A DNA stretch of 64,000 bases from Uloborus plumipes (taxonomy: Eukaryota; Arthropoda; Arachnida; Araneae; Uloboridae). This document shows, piece by piece, positions 1 to 11,691 of the stretch; the stretch's first letter is position 1; each line of letters starts with the position of its first letter. The notes under the pieces were generated by a model. That model was not told the DNA's origin, did no database searches, and saw nothing but the letters and a program-made list of their open reading frames with translations. Position numbers and translations under genes: made by a program. The stretch is taken from contig JAXGGA010002390.1 of NCBI GenBank assembly GCA_038373865.1, forward strand, positions 59,772-123,771, given 5' to 3'.

Positions 1-605
1 ACGGCTGTTTTGAATGCGTAATTGCAACCAAAGGCTCAAAAATGCTTTTCAAGTTTATCTAAATAAGTACTTCGCACTATAGAAAAAAACACGAGTTTAC
101 AAACCTCTTTTTTTTTAACCGAGCGGGCTCGGTTCTCTGGTACACGTTAGGGGTAATACGAGGAATGGTTGCCAAGTCGAAAATCGCCCCAGATTTAATT
201 AACTCCGGTAAACTTGGGGTCTGGGGTTTTTGGCCACGAGGAATCACGAGGTTTGGTTTTTCTAAATAAATTTGTCAAAAATATTGAACTTCAACACACT
301 TCAATCTTTACACTGCTCACTTTATACCATTTCTTTAATTGTGTAGTTTTTTTTTATTATCAATTACATTTTATTTCCTATGACTTTTCAAACTTAATCT
401 TTGTATAGAATAGTTCCCTTTCCAAACTCTAACTTTGTTTAGAATAGTTTACAATCGTGCACTTTAACCGGTTATCTTTTCATCAATGGTTTCACAAATT
501 TTCTTATGGCATGTATTGTTTTGATAAATCACAATTGAAAATTTAAATCTTCGAGTTCGCTTCGATACCTGTTTTCCTCGAGCGGAGCTCGGTCACCCGC
601 CGGTT
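1..605. other. gene-free AT-rich stretch with repeat ends
   Basis: No coding region is recognisable. Two short GC-richer motifs, GAGCGGGCTCGG near 121 and GAGCGGAGCTCGGTCACCCG near 580, look like eroded mobile-element ends, because similar ACCCG-type ends recur at 1500 and 9480. The one open frame here (about 214-408) has no family resemblance. Confidence 0.5.
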
Positions 606-785
606 TAATATAAAGCCATGCTTGAAGAATTAAAATTAGTGCAACTAATTTATTCCCATACTGATCTTTACAAAATTGACATGCGTTGAGCACTGATAAG
701 AACTGACAAGAAAAAGTTTACTCACTAAAATATTAGTTCACAGATACTATAAAGCATACATTCTATTTTCCACAAAATAATACTG
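606..785 (+). repeat. left arm of a long-range inverted repeat (partner 4540-4722)
   Basis: The stretch from the TATAAAGC motif to the TTCTATTTTCCAC motif reappears in reverse complement at 4540-4722 with scattered mismatches. The two arms enclose about 3.75 kb that includes a foldback, a 144-bp tandem array and two direct repeats. This suggests a composite element or two head-to-head copies of one family. Confidence 0.7.
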
Positions 786-790
786 CAACA

Positions 791-1390
791 AAGAATAACA
801 ACAAGTTTAAAAAACTATAACCCCGACTACAAAAAAAAAAAAAAAAAAAAAGCACTGAAAGGTAAGAAACAAGGTCGGTGCTATTTAATATCATCGTCTT
901 ATTAAATAAAACAAGACGTTTGATATCTTAGCTATACCTGTTTATTTAGTTCTACGACTTGAACCCTTTGCAAGTTCCACATTAACAACATAATTCAATT
1001 CAAATGCTGTAGTCGTGCGTTGTCAACTACTGAAAGCAAGCATTTAAACTTGATACACAAGCAAACATATTAGTTTGATCTATATATATATATACAAGAA
1101 TGGTAAATTAGGTTATAATGTTATTCTATCAAATTGTTTTTCTGTAGTTGACAACGCACGACTACAGAATTGAATCATTTGAATTGAATTATGTTGTTAA
1201 TGTGGAACTTGCAGAGGGTTCAAGTCGTAGAACTAAATAAACAGGTGTAGCTAAGATATCAAACGTCTTGTTTTATTTAATAAGACGATGATATTAAATA
1301 GCACCGACCTTGTTTCTTACCTTTCAGTGCTTTTTTTTTTTTTTTTTTTGTAGTCGGGGTTATAGTTTTTTAAACTTGTTGTTATTTCTT
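791..1390. repeat. foldback repeat with about 245-bp arms
   Basis: Arm 791-1030 is the near-perfect reverse complement of 1144-1390, separated by about 113 bp. Each arm carries an oligo(A)/(T) run of about 20 nt next to the motif CCCCGACTAC. The arms could fold into one long hairpin. It reads as two head-to-head copies of one repeat; no protein is encoded. Confidence 0.8.
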
Positions 1391-1491
1391 ACTTTTTAGA
1401 GCTTTTTTGTAATCGGGTTACAGGTTTTTAAAACTTTTTTATTTTACCCCACTGTATATTAGCAAATGAATATACATTACAAAATTAAATG

Positions 1492-2190
1492 TACACTAGG
1501 TGACCCGTGCGGAATTCCGCAAAAAAAAAAAAGAAAAAAAAAAAAAAATTGTGAAATCTTGTACGTTTGCACGACATCAACTGCCGTCGTTCTGACAACT
1601 TTTCAGAGAGATCAAAGACACGTTCACTTTTACAACTACTACAAAAGTGATACCCTATATTAAAATCAAATACCCAAGGCTACTACTAAACTAAATACTA
1701 ACGTTATCGCAAAACTACCATAGTATTTTGAAACAATAAAAGTTACAATTAAGGTATACCGAGCTAAGCCTTGGCTTGAAATGTCGCATTTAAAATTGAT
1801 TTGAACAACAATGGTATAACGATTTTAACAGTTGAGAAAAAAATTTAACTTTTTCAAACTTCAATCGCTTATAAGTCGCTTAAACGTGGATTTTCGAGAT
1901 TCTCGTTACGCGGCGCTAGCGGAGAAACGTTCTAAAGAACGCATTTTTTTTAATCTTTCGAATGAAATCAAAATGGAGACGATACGACAATTATTTCGCT
2001 AGATAGAGTCAATTTTGTGCCCAAAAATTGAAGTTCGAATAAAAAACGAACCGACACTTTTTAGAGGGTGGGTCTAATTTTCGTCAATAGCCCGCGGGAT
2101 AAGCTTCAAAATCATAAATTTTCTTGCAATTCGATAAAGAAATGAGCGAGTTTCGACCGGGTATAGGATTCGGCTTAGAGAAATAATATA
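1492..2190 (+). repeat. dispersed repeat family A, copy 1
   Basis: Begins with GGTGACCCGTGCGGAATTCC and runs to a segment ending near CGGCTTAGAGAAATAATA. A second copy lies in reverse complement at 8755-9493, about 90% alike by eye. The GTGACCCGTGCGG terminus resembles 3' ends of arthropod retroposon-like repeats. Open frames inside, such as the lysine-rich one at 1466, are artefacts of A-runs. Confidence 0.75.
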
Positions 2191-2683
2191 TGGAGATAAC
2201 AAACTAGCTGTCGTAGCCGTCACGAAACTTTCTTCTATATCTATCTTATGAATTCCAGTTACAAAATAAAATACGTACTCGCCCGAATAATTGGAAACAG
2301 CTCCAATTTCCCAATTATTGTAATAACCCTGCAAATGCAGAATCAATGAGCGAAATAGGAAATCATTGCAAAAGCATTGTTTAGATTAATTGCAAACATT
2401 TTATTTGTTGGTAAAAAGAAATTGGCAACAGTTAAAAATTTCAAATCATTGAAAGTTTTCAGATGTTTTGATAAGAAATAGCGTGAAAGCGATTTTTTAA
2501 TGAATTAACTTTTCGCATTGTTGACTAAGCGCAAAAATCACCCCACCCTCCCCCTGGGACGATTGGCGCCAAAATTTATTCGATGCTTGTTTCCATATTG
2601 GGTTAGTGTTATTCCAAATTTCATTCAAATCGCAGCAATATTTCCCGAGATACAGTAGGTGCAATGACAAAATAAGCACTTTT

Positions 2684-3134
2684 GATTGCTCCACCCCCTT
2701 TCAAGATATTGACAAACAAATTGAATCAGCACCTGTACTCAGTAGGGTCTACCTATGGACCAATTTTCGTTTGATTCCGCCGGTTACTTCCTGAGATATA
2801 GCAATCACCACCGCGCAGAACACGTGCGATTGCTCCACCCCCCTTCAAGATATTGACACGCAAATTGAATCAGCACCTGTACTCAGTAGGGTCTACCTAT
2901 GGACCAATTTTCGTTTGATTCCGCCGGTTACTTCCTGAGATATAGCAATCACCCCCGCGCAGAACACGTGCGATTGCTCCACCCCCCTTCGAGATATTGA
3001 CACGCAAATTGAATCAGCAACTGTACTCAGTAGGGTCTACCTATGGACCAATTTTCGTTTGATTCCGCCGGTTACTTCCTGAGATATAGCAATCACCAAC
3101 GCGCAGAACACGTGCGATTGCTCCACCCCCCTTG
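2684..3134 (+). repeat. 144-bp tandem repeat, three units plus a partial
   Basis: Units start at 2684, 2828, 2972 and 3116, an exact 144-bp period. Each starts with GATTGCTCCACCCCC and contains the motif CTACCTATGGACCAATTTTC. The first three differ at only a few positions. The fourth diverges after about 19 bp. The near-identity implies recent amplification. Confidence 0.9.
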
Positions 3135-3169
3135 GAGGAATTCGCTAAACAAAGTCAGGTGCACCAGTT

Positions 3170-3440
3170 CACATGGTGGTACATATGTGCAAAAATTTTT
3201 GTTCGATTTCATGCAGTAGTTTTTGCTCTAGCGCGGCCACAAAAACTGGTCACACACATACAGACTCACACACAGACAGACAGACACACAGACAGACACA
3301 CAGACAGACATTTTCCAAAAATGGTCGAAATGGACTCAGCGCACCTCAAAACGTGCAAATCCGTCAAAATTCGACATTCGAAAATTTTCACGAAACCAAT
3401 ACTTTCTTCTATATATTAGATATAGAAGAAAGTAAAAAGT
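3170..3440 (+). repeat. CACACAGACAGA microsatellite and hairpin-ended repeat tail
   Basis: A CA/CAGA microsatellite (3250-3311) is followed by a short tail ending in a perfect hairpin. ACTTTCTTCTATAT at 3401 pairs with its reverse complement at 3420-3433. The same layout (microsatellite, then self-complementary end) is typical of retroposon 3' tails. The two overlapping open frames here are translated microsatellite. Confidence 0.6.
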
Positions 3441-3461
3441 ATGAAAAGTTATATGGGTAAT

Positions 3462-3790
3462 TAATTTCATGCTAAAATCTAGGTCAGCCTTAAACTGGAA
3501 ATTCATCGTTGATTGCGACTTTTGTTTGAACTAATTTGAACTAAAACACACTTAGATACGAAAATATCGGTTAAAATCGGTGCTTGTCAAGGAATAATCG
3601 ATCTTTCCTCTTGTTAAATTCTAGTAAAAAGTAGCCTATGACACTCGAGACTCGAAAACGAATCGATTGGCACCTCATTCATCAAAATCGAATGAATAGT
3701 TTAGGAGCTACGGTGGAACATCCTTAACCACAAACATAGCCAGACTGCTAAAAACATAACCCTTCCTTTAGGCTTTGCCGTAGTCGGGTA
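3462..3790 (+). repeat. direct repeat B, copy 1
   Basis: From TTTCATGCTAAAATCTAGGT to the terminal GGCTTTGCCGTAGTCGGGTA. This is repeated in the same orientation at 4085-4383, where about 30 bp is missing near the start. The shared terminal phrase TTTGCCGTAGTCGGG marks the end of the family. Confidence 0.8.
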
Positions 3791-4084
3791 AAAAATGTAG
3801 CTTACCTTTTAGTCTACTTCTTGAGATTTACGGCACCATAAAACATGTAACATTCGTCAAAGCGCATCAAAGGTTCCGAGCTTTCAAGATTTCATGTAAT
3901 GTACAAAAATCATGCAATTCAAAATGAAACTTTTGCCTATTTAAATACAAGTTTTCACGTCACGAGAAACAAGTGTTGTCAAAACAAAAGCCTTGAAATT
4001 CAAGTTTAACTGGAAAAATGCATGTGCAAAATAATGAATTGAAACAAATATTTAATAACTATCTTCTATGTATATATTGCTTTG

Positions 4085-4383
4085 AACTAATTTCATGCTA
4101 AAATCTAGGTAAGCCTTACACTGGAAATTCATTGTTGAACACACTTAGCTCCGAAAATATCGGTAAAAATCGGTGCTTGTCTAGGAATAATCGATTTTTC
4201 CTCTTGTTAAATTTTAATAAAAAGTAGCCTATGACACTCGAGACTCGAAAACGAATCAATTGGTACCTCATTCATCAAAATCGAATGAATAGTTTAGGAG
4301 CTACGGTGGAACATCCTTAACCACAAACATAGCCAGACTGATAAAAACATAACCCTTCCTTTAGGCTTTGCCGTAGTCGGGTA
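4085..4383 (+). repeat. direct repeat B, copy 2
   Basis: Second copy of the unit at 3462-3790, with the same terminal TTTGCCGTAGTCGGG. The copies are separated by about 295 bp of unrelated AT-rich DNA, so this is dispersed rather than tandem duplication. Confidence 0.8.
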
Positions 4384-6090
4384 ACAAGGGTATCCTCCTG
4401 TTTATAGCCATCAATCAGGAACATCCAATCACAAGATTGGGTATTGCCTATGAGATAAATATTCGAAGCTCCTTTATTTAATTTGATTTTTCAAGAAATT
4501 CTTTAGTACCTACACCTTTATACCCTTGTTCTTTGTTTCAGTATTATTTTGTAGAAAATAGAATGTACGCTTTATAGTATCTTTAAACTAGTATTTTAGT
4601 GAGTAAACTTATTCTTGTCAGTTCTTATCAGTGCTCAACACATGTCAGTTTTGTAAAGATCAGTATGGGAATAAATTAGTTGCACTAATTTTAATTCTTC
4701 AAGCATAGCTTTATATTAAATTATTTATTTAATTATTTTATAAATATTTAACTGTTAATAAAGTAAAATGGAATTCGATGCTGAAATTAATAGCTCTTTA
4801 TCACCATGCTCAGTTAGTAGCCCATGAAATGAAATTTGTCATAAAGTATCCTACATCAAACGAAAAGACCTCATTTATTTTCCTGATATTCATGTGATGT
4901 TCAAGAAATTCTTCAATTAAAAACAGGAGTATCCCAATCACAAGATTGGGTATTGCTTATAATATAACTATTTAGAGCTCATTTATGTTAATTAATTTCT
5001 CAAGAAAGTATTTAGTGCTTTATAATTATGAATGCATAATGCTCAGGCATCAGAGAAATACTTTTTCTTGTTTTCGTCAATTATCTAATTTATTATTCAA
5101 TGATTTAATAAATTAAATTTCATGACATATTGAGTAGATAATACAGCTAATAATAAATATATAATTATTTTTTGGTTTAATTAATTTTAAGTCCATGAGA
5201 GGGGGAGCAAAAGCATATGGTCGTCGCGAAAAACATGTATATACTGTCAGCAGGATATCTCTTAATGGGAGAAATAACCAAAAGTAAACTCTTTTCCTGT
5301 GAATAGCTAACATATCAGTGGCTTGTTTTAAAAAAAAATTAAAGTTTCTACTGCTCCCCCTTTATGAGAAAAATGGCTGCCAAGATGGCCAAAAACGCAT
5401 TTTTTGCCTTATGGCTTATTTTTATGCTAAAATATTTCCAAGAAGGAGTGAGAAACCCAAAAAATTTATTGCGTAGCAATTTACAAGGAGGACCTGTACA
5501 CTACTAGAAAGTGAGAAAACCTTTGGTTTTGTTTGAATTTTTTTGTAATAAATGCCTGAATTTTAGCAAAATCTGCAAAATCAAGTTTTTGTGGTGACAA
5601 CTTCAAAGACAACTGTACCTTGGCAATTTTCATTATGAACGTTCTAGTATTTTTTTTCAGAATGCCTGGAGTAACTAGTTTCCATAGATATCTAACACTT
5701 TTATTTTGCATGAGTACGATTTTTTATAAAAAATGATTAAATAACATCACTTTTTTAGTATTTTGACGTGGCGGACAAACTTTGAGGGCATGTATCTCAG
5801 AAAATAAGTGGAGCAGGTAACTTTCCTTTTGGGCTTTTTCATACCTCTATACCATCAATCTGTGTACCAAATTAATAAAAAATCCGAGTCGGTCGTACGA
5901 CCCCCATTCGGTGATTTGGTATGGAATCGCTCTATAATCTTCAAAAAATGAAACAAATCTGTTAATTCATTTCAGTGCCAGCGTAGTGTGAATGCTGAAA
6001 AAACAACTATAACATCCACTCATGAGGTAAAGTAAATTAGCATGGCAACGTGAAGTAGTATAATATTTTCACAGTTTGTTGGGGGCCATT
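4384..6090. other. gene-free AT-rich stretch
   Basis: Holds the right arm (4540-4722) of the inverted repeat paired with 606-785. It also holds a diverged direct repeat whose two copies (about 4425-4520 and 4935-5020) share the phrase CAATCACAAGATTGGGTATT. No coding exon is recognisable. Confidence 0.5.
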
Positions 6091-6180
6091 TCACCGTCAC
6101 GTGCGGGACAGTCAGACTCAATAATTCACCAACATTTTGCTACAGATCCTGCTATTTTAACTGACCAAGAGTAAACACAT

Positions 6181-6967
6181 TTTTACTTCCTTTTACGTAG
6201 TAAAGGAAGTATTGTGATCGCGAAAAAAAAAGCACTCAAATTTGAGTCTAAATTTTGATTTTGCTCACCCCCGAATGAATGTTCAGTAGTTTTTTCGACC
6301 TGTCAGCACGTGCATATATACCTACCAACATATAAGCAGCCGAAAAATCCTTTTAAACCACCCCCGAGTTAATTACGACGAGTTTTCTCGTGACGTCTGT
6401 ATGTACGTATGTGCGGATGTATGTGCGTATGTGCCTCGCATAACTCAAGAACCATATGCCGTAGAAGCTTCTAGCTTGGTATGTAACCTCTGAGGATGGT
6501 CTAGTTGTGCACCTCGCCTTGTGGTTGCATTCGAATGTTCCCAAGGGGGTGTTTTACCCCTTTTTTGGGGTAAATCAGTGTTAATTTCAACGCAGACTCA
6601 AGTGATACGAATTGGCACGACCTGGCGATATGTCGCCAAGCTTTTGGTCGCCAAGTGTTTGACGCCAACTTTGCGACATATCGCCAAGTTGGCGACAAAT
6701 TTGGCGAAAAAATTATTTTTTGAATTTGGGTTCAATTTGGCGCTATTGGCGATATTTTGCGAAAAAGTCACTGAATGATGTTAAAATCGGCAATATTTAG
6801 AAAATTAAACATTGTAAAATATTTTTTGCATTGTTTCGTGGCAGATTAGGGGAGTAAATATTTCAATTGTTACCTTGCTCACTCCAAGCACTTTTTTTAA
6901 CACTTAAGGCAACTACTAAGAAATTTACACGTAAAAGGAAGTAGTGTGGGGTCCATACCAGATTTTT
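6181..6967 (+). mobile_element. short element with ACTTCCTTTTACGT ends, copy 1
   Basis: The left end carries ACTTCCTTTTACGT, which runs straight into its own complement, making a 26-bp palindrome at 6185-6210. The right end carries ACGTAAAAGGAAGT near 6930-6943. The interior contains GTATGTGC-type tandem steps and repeated TTGGCGA motifs. No protein is encoded. Further copies lie at 7155-7898 and, inverted, at 11692-12255. Probably a non-autonomous element; superfamily unassigned. Confidence 0.7.
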
Positions 6968-7154
6968 TAATGTTAACATTTGATAGAAGATAACTTAGAT
7001 AATAGCAAGATAACTTAGTAACAAGTAAAGATACTTCTCACACAATAATATTTTTATCGAATGTTTTTGTCAGTTAAAATTTAATTTATTTGTATGCGTC
7101 ACGTGCGAGACATGCAAAGACAACCTCTCGCAAAAGACTTAGGCATTAGTAACT

Positions 7155-7898
7155 TTTTACTTCCTTTTACGTAGTAAAGGAAGTATTGTGATCGCGAAAA
7201 AAAATTCACTCAAATTTGGGTCTAAGTTTTGATTTTGCTCACCCCCGAATGAATGTTGAGTAGTTTTTTCGACCTGTCAGCACGTGCGTATGTACCTACC
7301 AACATTTAACCAGCCGAAAAATAATTTTCAACCACCCCCGAGTTAATTACGACGAGTTTTCTCGTGACGTCTGTATGAACGTAAGTGCGTATGTGTATCG
7401 CATAACTCAAAAACTATGTACCGTAGAAGCTTCTCGTTTTGTATGTAGGCTCTGAGGGTGGTCTAGTTGTACACCTCCTCTTGTGGTTGCATTCGAATGT
7501 TCCCAAGAGGGTTTTTACCCCTTTTTGGGGTAAACCAGTGTTAATTTCAATGCAGACAAATGATATGAATTGGCGCGGACCAATAGGCAATATATCGCCT
7601 AGTGGTTGACGCCAACTTGGCGACAAATTTGGCGAAAAATTATTTTTTAAATTTTGGTTCAATTTGGCGCTATTGGCGATAATTTGCGAAAAATCCACTT
7701 TATGATGTTAAAATCGGCAATATTTAGAAAATTAATCATTGTAAAACATTTTTTTGCAATGTTTCGTTGTAAACTAGGGGGTGTAAATGTTCAAATTGTT
7801 ATCTTGCTCGCTCCAAACACTATTTTAACACTCAAGCCATCTACTAAGAAATTTATACGTAAAAGGAAGTAGTGTGAGTTCCACATACAAGATTTTTT
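7155..7898 (+). mobile_element. short element with ACTTCCTTTTACGT ends, copy 2
   Basis: Same termini and internal order as the 6181 copy, about 85-90% alike by eye, including the start palindrome and the right end ACGTAAAAGGAAGTAGTGTG followed by AGATTTTTT. Confidence 0.7.
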
Positions 7899-8226
7899 GC
7901 TCTATTAATTTAGCATAATGTCGAAACAAATTGCATATTTTGATTGCTAAGGTTCCAATGTCAATAAAACATATCTCATTTGGTGACAAATAATGATTTA
8001 AACCGTTAAAAAAAATTAGATATAGGTTTATTCCACGAAAAGTAGCCATTTTGTCCCGCATGTCACGGTTCATATATTTCATTAAAAAGCAACAGATAAT
8101 GACGAAATGTTTTTCTTCAGGAATCACACAAACGTGTTTGATTTTCTAAGCAACAAAATTTTGTTCATCACCTTTTTATATTACTATTATTTTTAATGAA
8201 ATACATGAAACCTCACGTGCGAGACA

Positions 8227-8754
8227 AAATTACCGTTTTCCGTGGAATGACCCAGTTGCGACACCTATATTTCAATAATTCCAGCTATGGTCTTAAACAT
8301 TTAGCTGATCCCAGTCAAAAAACAATTGCTCTGACGATGATGGTACATAATAATAAAAGTCATTTCCGAAATTTTATACATATTGTTAATACTTTGTGGT
8401 TTATTATAAGTATTTTTTTTAATATAAAATTAAAACAATTTCGTAATTAGAAGCTAAATATAAATTAAAATCCACTGATAATTAGTAAATATACACAGAT
8501 ATATTTTGATTTTACAATTTTTCAAGTGACCTCAGGGCATTAATTCATGTATTAATTAATTAATTGAAATATTCATTTATGTATTCGTTAGTTGCTTCAC
8601 TATTCATTCATTAATTTCTTCATTTACTCATCCATTTGATGGAATACATTTTTAATAATCAAAGGAAAATTTTCATCTTTGATTCATTGACATTCCTTCA
8701 TTTATTAATTCACGTGTTTATTCATTTATTTGTTTATCGTTTCATCTCCTTATA
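8227..8754. other. AT-rich stretch without genes
   Basis: Low-complexity ATTCATTT/TTAATTAA sequence; no coding region or repeat end is recognised. Confidence 0.4.
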
Positions 8755-9493
8755 TTATTTCTCTAAGCCGAATCCTATACCCGGTCGAAACTCGCTCATT
8801 TCTTTATCGAATTGCATGAAAATTTATGATTTTGAAGCTTATCCCGCGGGCTATTGACGAAAATTAGACCCACCCTCTAAAAAGTGTCGGTTCGTTTTTT
8901 ATTCGAACGTCAATTTTTGGGCACAAAATTGACTCTATCTAGCGAAATAATTGTCGTATCGTCCCCATTTTGATTTCATTCGAAAGATTAAAAAAAATGC
9001 GTTCTTTAGAACGTTTCTCCGCTAGCGCCGCGTAACGAGAATCTCGAAAATCCACGTTTAAGCGACTTATAAGCGATTGAAGTTTGAAAAAGTTAAATTT
9101 TTTGCTCAACTGTCAAAATCGTTACATTGTTGTTCAAATCAATTTTAAATGCGACATTTCAAGCCAAGGCTTAGCTCGGTAAACCTTAATTGTAACTTTT
9201 ATTGTTTCAAAATACTATGGTAGTTTTGCGATAACGTTAGTATTTAGTTTAGTGTGTATAAAAGTGGTGTAGTGTATAAAAGTAGCCTTGGGTATTTGAT
9301 TTTAATATAGGGTATCACTTTTGTAGTAGTTGTAAAAGTGAACGTGTCTTTGATCTCTTTGAAAAGTTGTCAGAACGACGGCAGTAGATGGCGATGTTGT
9401 GCAAATGAAGCCAATAAAAATTGTCGTATAAAATTTTAAGTTTAGAGGTTTTTTTTTTTTTTCTTTGCGGAATTCCGCACGGGTCACCTAGTT
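8755..9493 (-). repeat. dispersed repeat family A, copy 2 (inverted)
   Basis: Reverse-complement copy of 1492-2190, ending with GCGGAATTCCGCACGGGTCA. It carries small extra insertions near 9255-9285 and 9390-9440 relative to copy 1. The two copies face each other across 6.5 kb. Confidence 0.75.
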
Positions 9494-10920
9494 ATTTATT
9501 TATTTGTTTGTTTATTTAATTATTAATTTGATTGAATACATTTTCAGTAATCCAATAGAGACTATTTCAATAGATTTTTAGTTATTACTTAATTATTTTC
9601 GTATTTTATTTTGCTCCATACATGGGGTGAACTAAAAAGTTTCCACTTTTTTTCGGAGGTATGGATTTGCCGCAGAATTGAAAAATAATGTTTCAATGCA
9701 AGATTTGTTTGAAAATACATTGCTGCTTTTTTATGCACAGTAATTTCCAAAACAAATTTCCTATTTTTTTTCTCATGTGACTTTAGTTGGAATTTGAAGG
9801 AAAAAATTAAAAAATAAATAAATGAGTAAATAAATAAAATGAAATACAATCCATTTCAAAACAAGCTCGATCCAAACCATTTTATCTGTAGATTATTAAG
9901 CAATACTAAATTTAAAATTTAGGATTGTTTTAAAAAAGAATTAATTTCAAAAAAGAAATTAAAAAATGAAGTCTTACAGATTTTTTATTCCCACGGAGAG
10001 GGTGTGTGTGTGTAGGAGGGGGGTGGGTGGAAAAATTTAGATGGCATAGAGTGACATGTTTTTTGTTGTATTTCTTGTAATTAAAAAAAATAGTTCAAGC
10101 TATTTTTGAAACTAAACGCCGCACATTATAATTCTAAATTAATAGAGAGACAGACAGAAAAGAAATAATAAAATTTCAAGAACTATGAATATTACTCAAC
10201 ATTCGAGAATAAAATTAAAATCTTACCTTTTTTATGTGTATATCTGGATATTCTGTTACCTCTTCTCGCCCACCTGCTAAAATAACAAACAACCAGTATA
10301 GCTCTAATGAGTCACGGTCATGCGACCTTGCTTTAGACCCGGAAAAATCTGGACTCGGGTATATATCGGTGCAAAAAATAAACAATAAAAACGGAACCTG
10401 CTAAAAATGCCCATTTTTATTCAAGCGAGCGTATGATTGTTCGAAACCAATTCAAAGCGCGCGGTCTAATGACAAAATTACTTTCCTGGTATGGACGCTT
10501 AGGTCTCTAATCGCTCCTAAATCGCCTTGGATTGCCCTTTGAAAATGGATTGCTCTACAGATGGTTTTTGAGATGCATAACTACGTCAAGTGCAGTATTA
10601 TGTAATGTACATTATTATTAAGAGCGCTGTTAAAGAAATGGTTTAGAGTAGACCGGGATAAGTGTTTACGCGGATTCTTTTCAATGAATTTTCTAATGTT
10701 TATGTTTCAATTTAAGAAATTTTAGACGTTATGGTCTTTTTTGCCCTGTCTGAGTATTTATGCGTCAAAAAATAATTGTTGGGTCAATGTCTGTTGCGTA
10801 AACCTGCCTCGTACCCGGGGCACGTTCACGCAGTCTCACTTACAGAACAGCATTTTTCAGATTTTGACATCTAACTTAGCTATGTTAGTTTTTTGAACAT
10901 AATTTCTTACCATCTATAAA
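9494..10920. other. gene-free region with a GC-richer block
   Basis: Mostly AT-rich, with a GT/GGGTGG simple stretch near 9985-10035. From about 10255 to 10580 the composition becomes more balanced and non-repetitive, but I find no open frame of useful length on either strand. I see no splice-bounded exon. Confidence 0.4.
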
Positions 10921-10969
10921 ATAAAGAACATTAATAATGAGCAGAATCTCTACTCTCTACTAATAATAA

Positions 10970-11210
10970 AGCTGAAGGTGGGTCTGTGACTTCCGTTTTT
11001 ACGCGTTAGGTGGAAGACCGTTTTAGCTCAACACACATGCCATAAAGACCCGCTTATAGGGTAGACATTCATTCATAACACGCTTTCACACGCAGAAATG
11101 ACATTGACAGGAGCGAGAGAGCGTACGTCCATGGCCCCAGCCGGGATTCGAAACCGGGGCCACAGCATCACGGTCAGACGTCGCTGACCACTAGAAAAGG
11201 TGGCCACATT
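10970..11210 (-). repeat. tRNA-derived SINE-like sequence
   Basis: Read on the minus strand, the segment starts with a tRNA-like head. It has an A-box-like TAGTGGTCAGC and a good B box, GGTTTCGAATCCC (complement of about 11139-11151). The cloverleaf is not intact. The head leads into unrelated sequence ending near a TAATAATAAAGC motif at about 10972. A polymerase III-type retroposon is the likeliest reading. Confidence 0.55.
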
Positions 11211-11230
11211 ACTTTTATAGTCGTAAAGAG

Positions 11231-11265
11231 AACGTGAATTTTATCTTTTATTCAGAGTTACATAC
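11231..11265 (+). repeat. dispersed short repeat C (one of five copies)
   Basis: The core AACGTGAATTTTATC followed by TTTTATTCAGAGTTACATAC also occurs at 17391-17430, 19121-19159, 23912-23952 and 24051-24088, always on the plus strand. In the last four copies it is preceded by a related stretch with ATTACT and a T-rich TTTGCAAAG or TTTCTAAAG. The two last copies lie about 140 bp apart. Confidence 0.75.
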
Positions 11266-11691
11266 AAACAAACATACATGTGAAACTTATGAAAGAGTCT
11301 TAAAAGCAGCAGATGAGCTTGAATAATTACTATTATTACTCAGAGCCAGAAAAGTCAAAAAACAATTCCACTATGAGAGCAACTGAGGAACCCGAACATA
11401 ATTATCCGACAATTGTTTCAAGCGTACTCAAGGAAGTATTCTCAAGAACCCTTTCGGAAGTTACACAAAAGTCAACAACATTTTGGATACATTTTTGAAA
11501 CTGTTGAACTGAAATGAACCGACTATGATTTGCTAAATTGTCGCAACCATTTAGCAAATGTATTTGATGATACGAGATTTACAAACGGAAATAAGTTTTC
11601 GTCCGTTCCATTCGCAAGAAAATAAGTTTAATGCTCAAATTGTAATGAAAAAGAAATGCTAGTTTGAATGAAAAATCTTTGTGATGTTGTA

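Larger units (their letters stand above)
6096..8226. repeat. phrase module 1: scattered copies of GTCACGTGCGNGACA
   Basis: The 15-nt phrase occurs at 6096-6110, 7098-7112 and 8212-8226 on the plus strand (the last lacks only the first G). A variant lies on the minus strand at 8052-8066. Two other elements (6181-6967 and 7155-7898) sit between copies; without them the module would be about 600 bp. Flanks of the last two copies (8028-8092 and 8190-8254) form an imperfect inverted repeat. Confidence 0.6.

Noticed and set aside
1466..1663. Lysine-rich small protein
   Set aside because: The frame spans an A-run inside repeat A; the second copy of the repeat does not preserve it.
2684..3134. CRISPR-like array
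   Set aside because: The full 144-bp unit is repeated with no unique spacers, in a eukaryotic genome.
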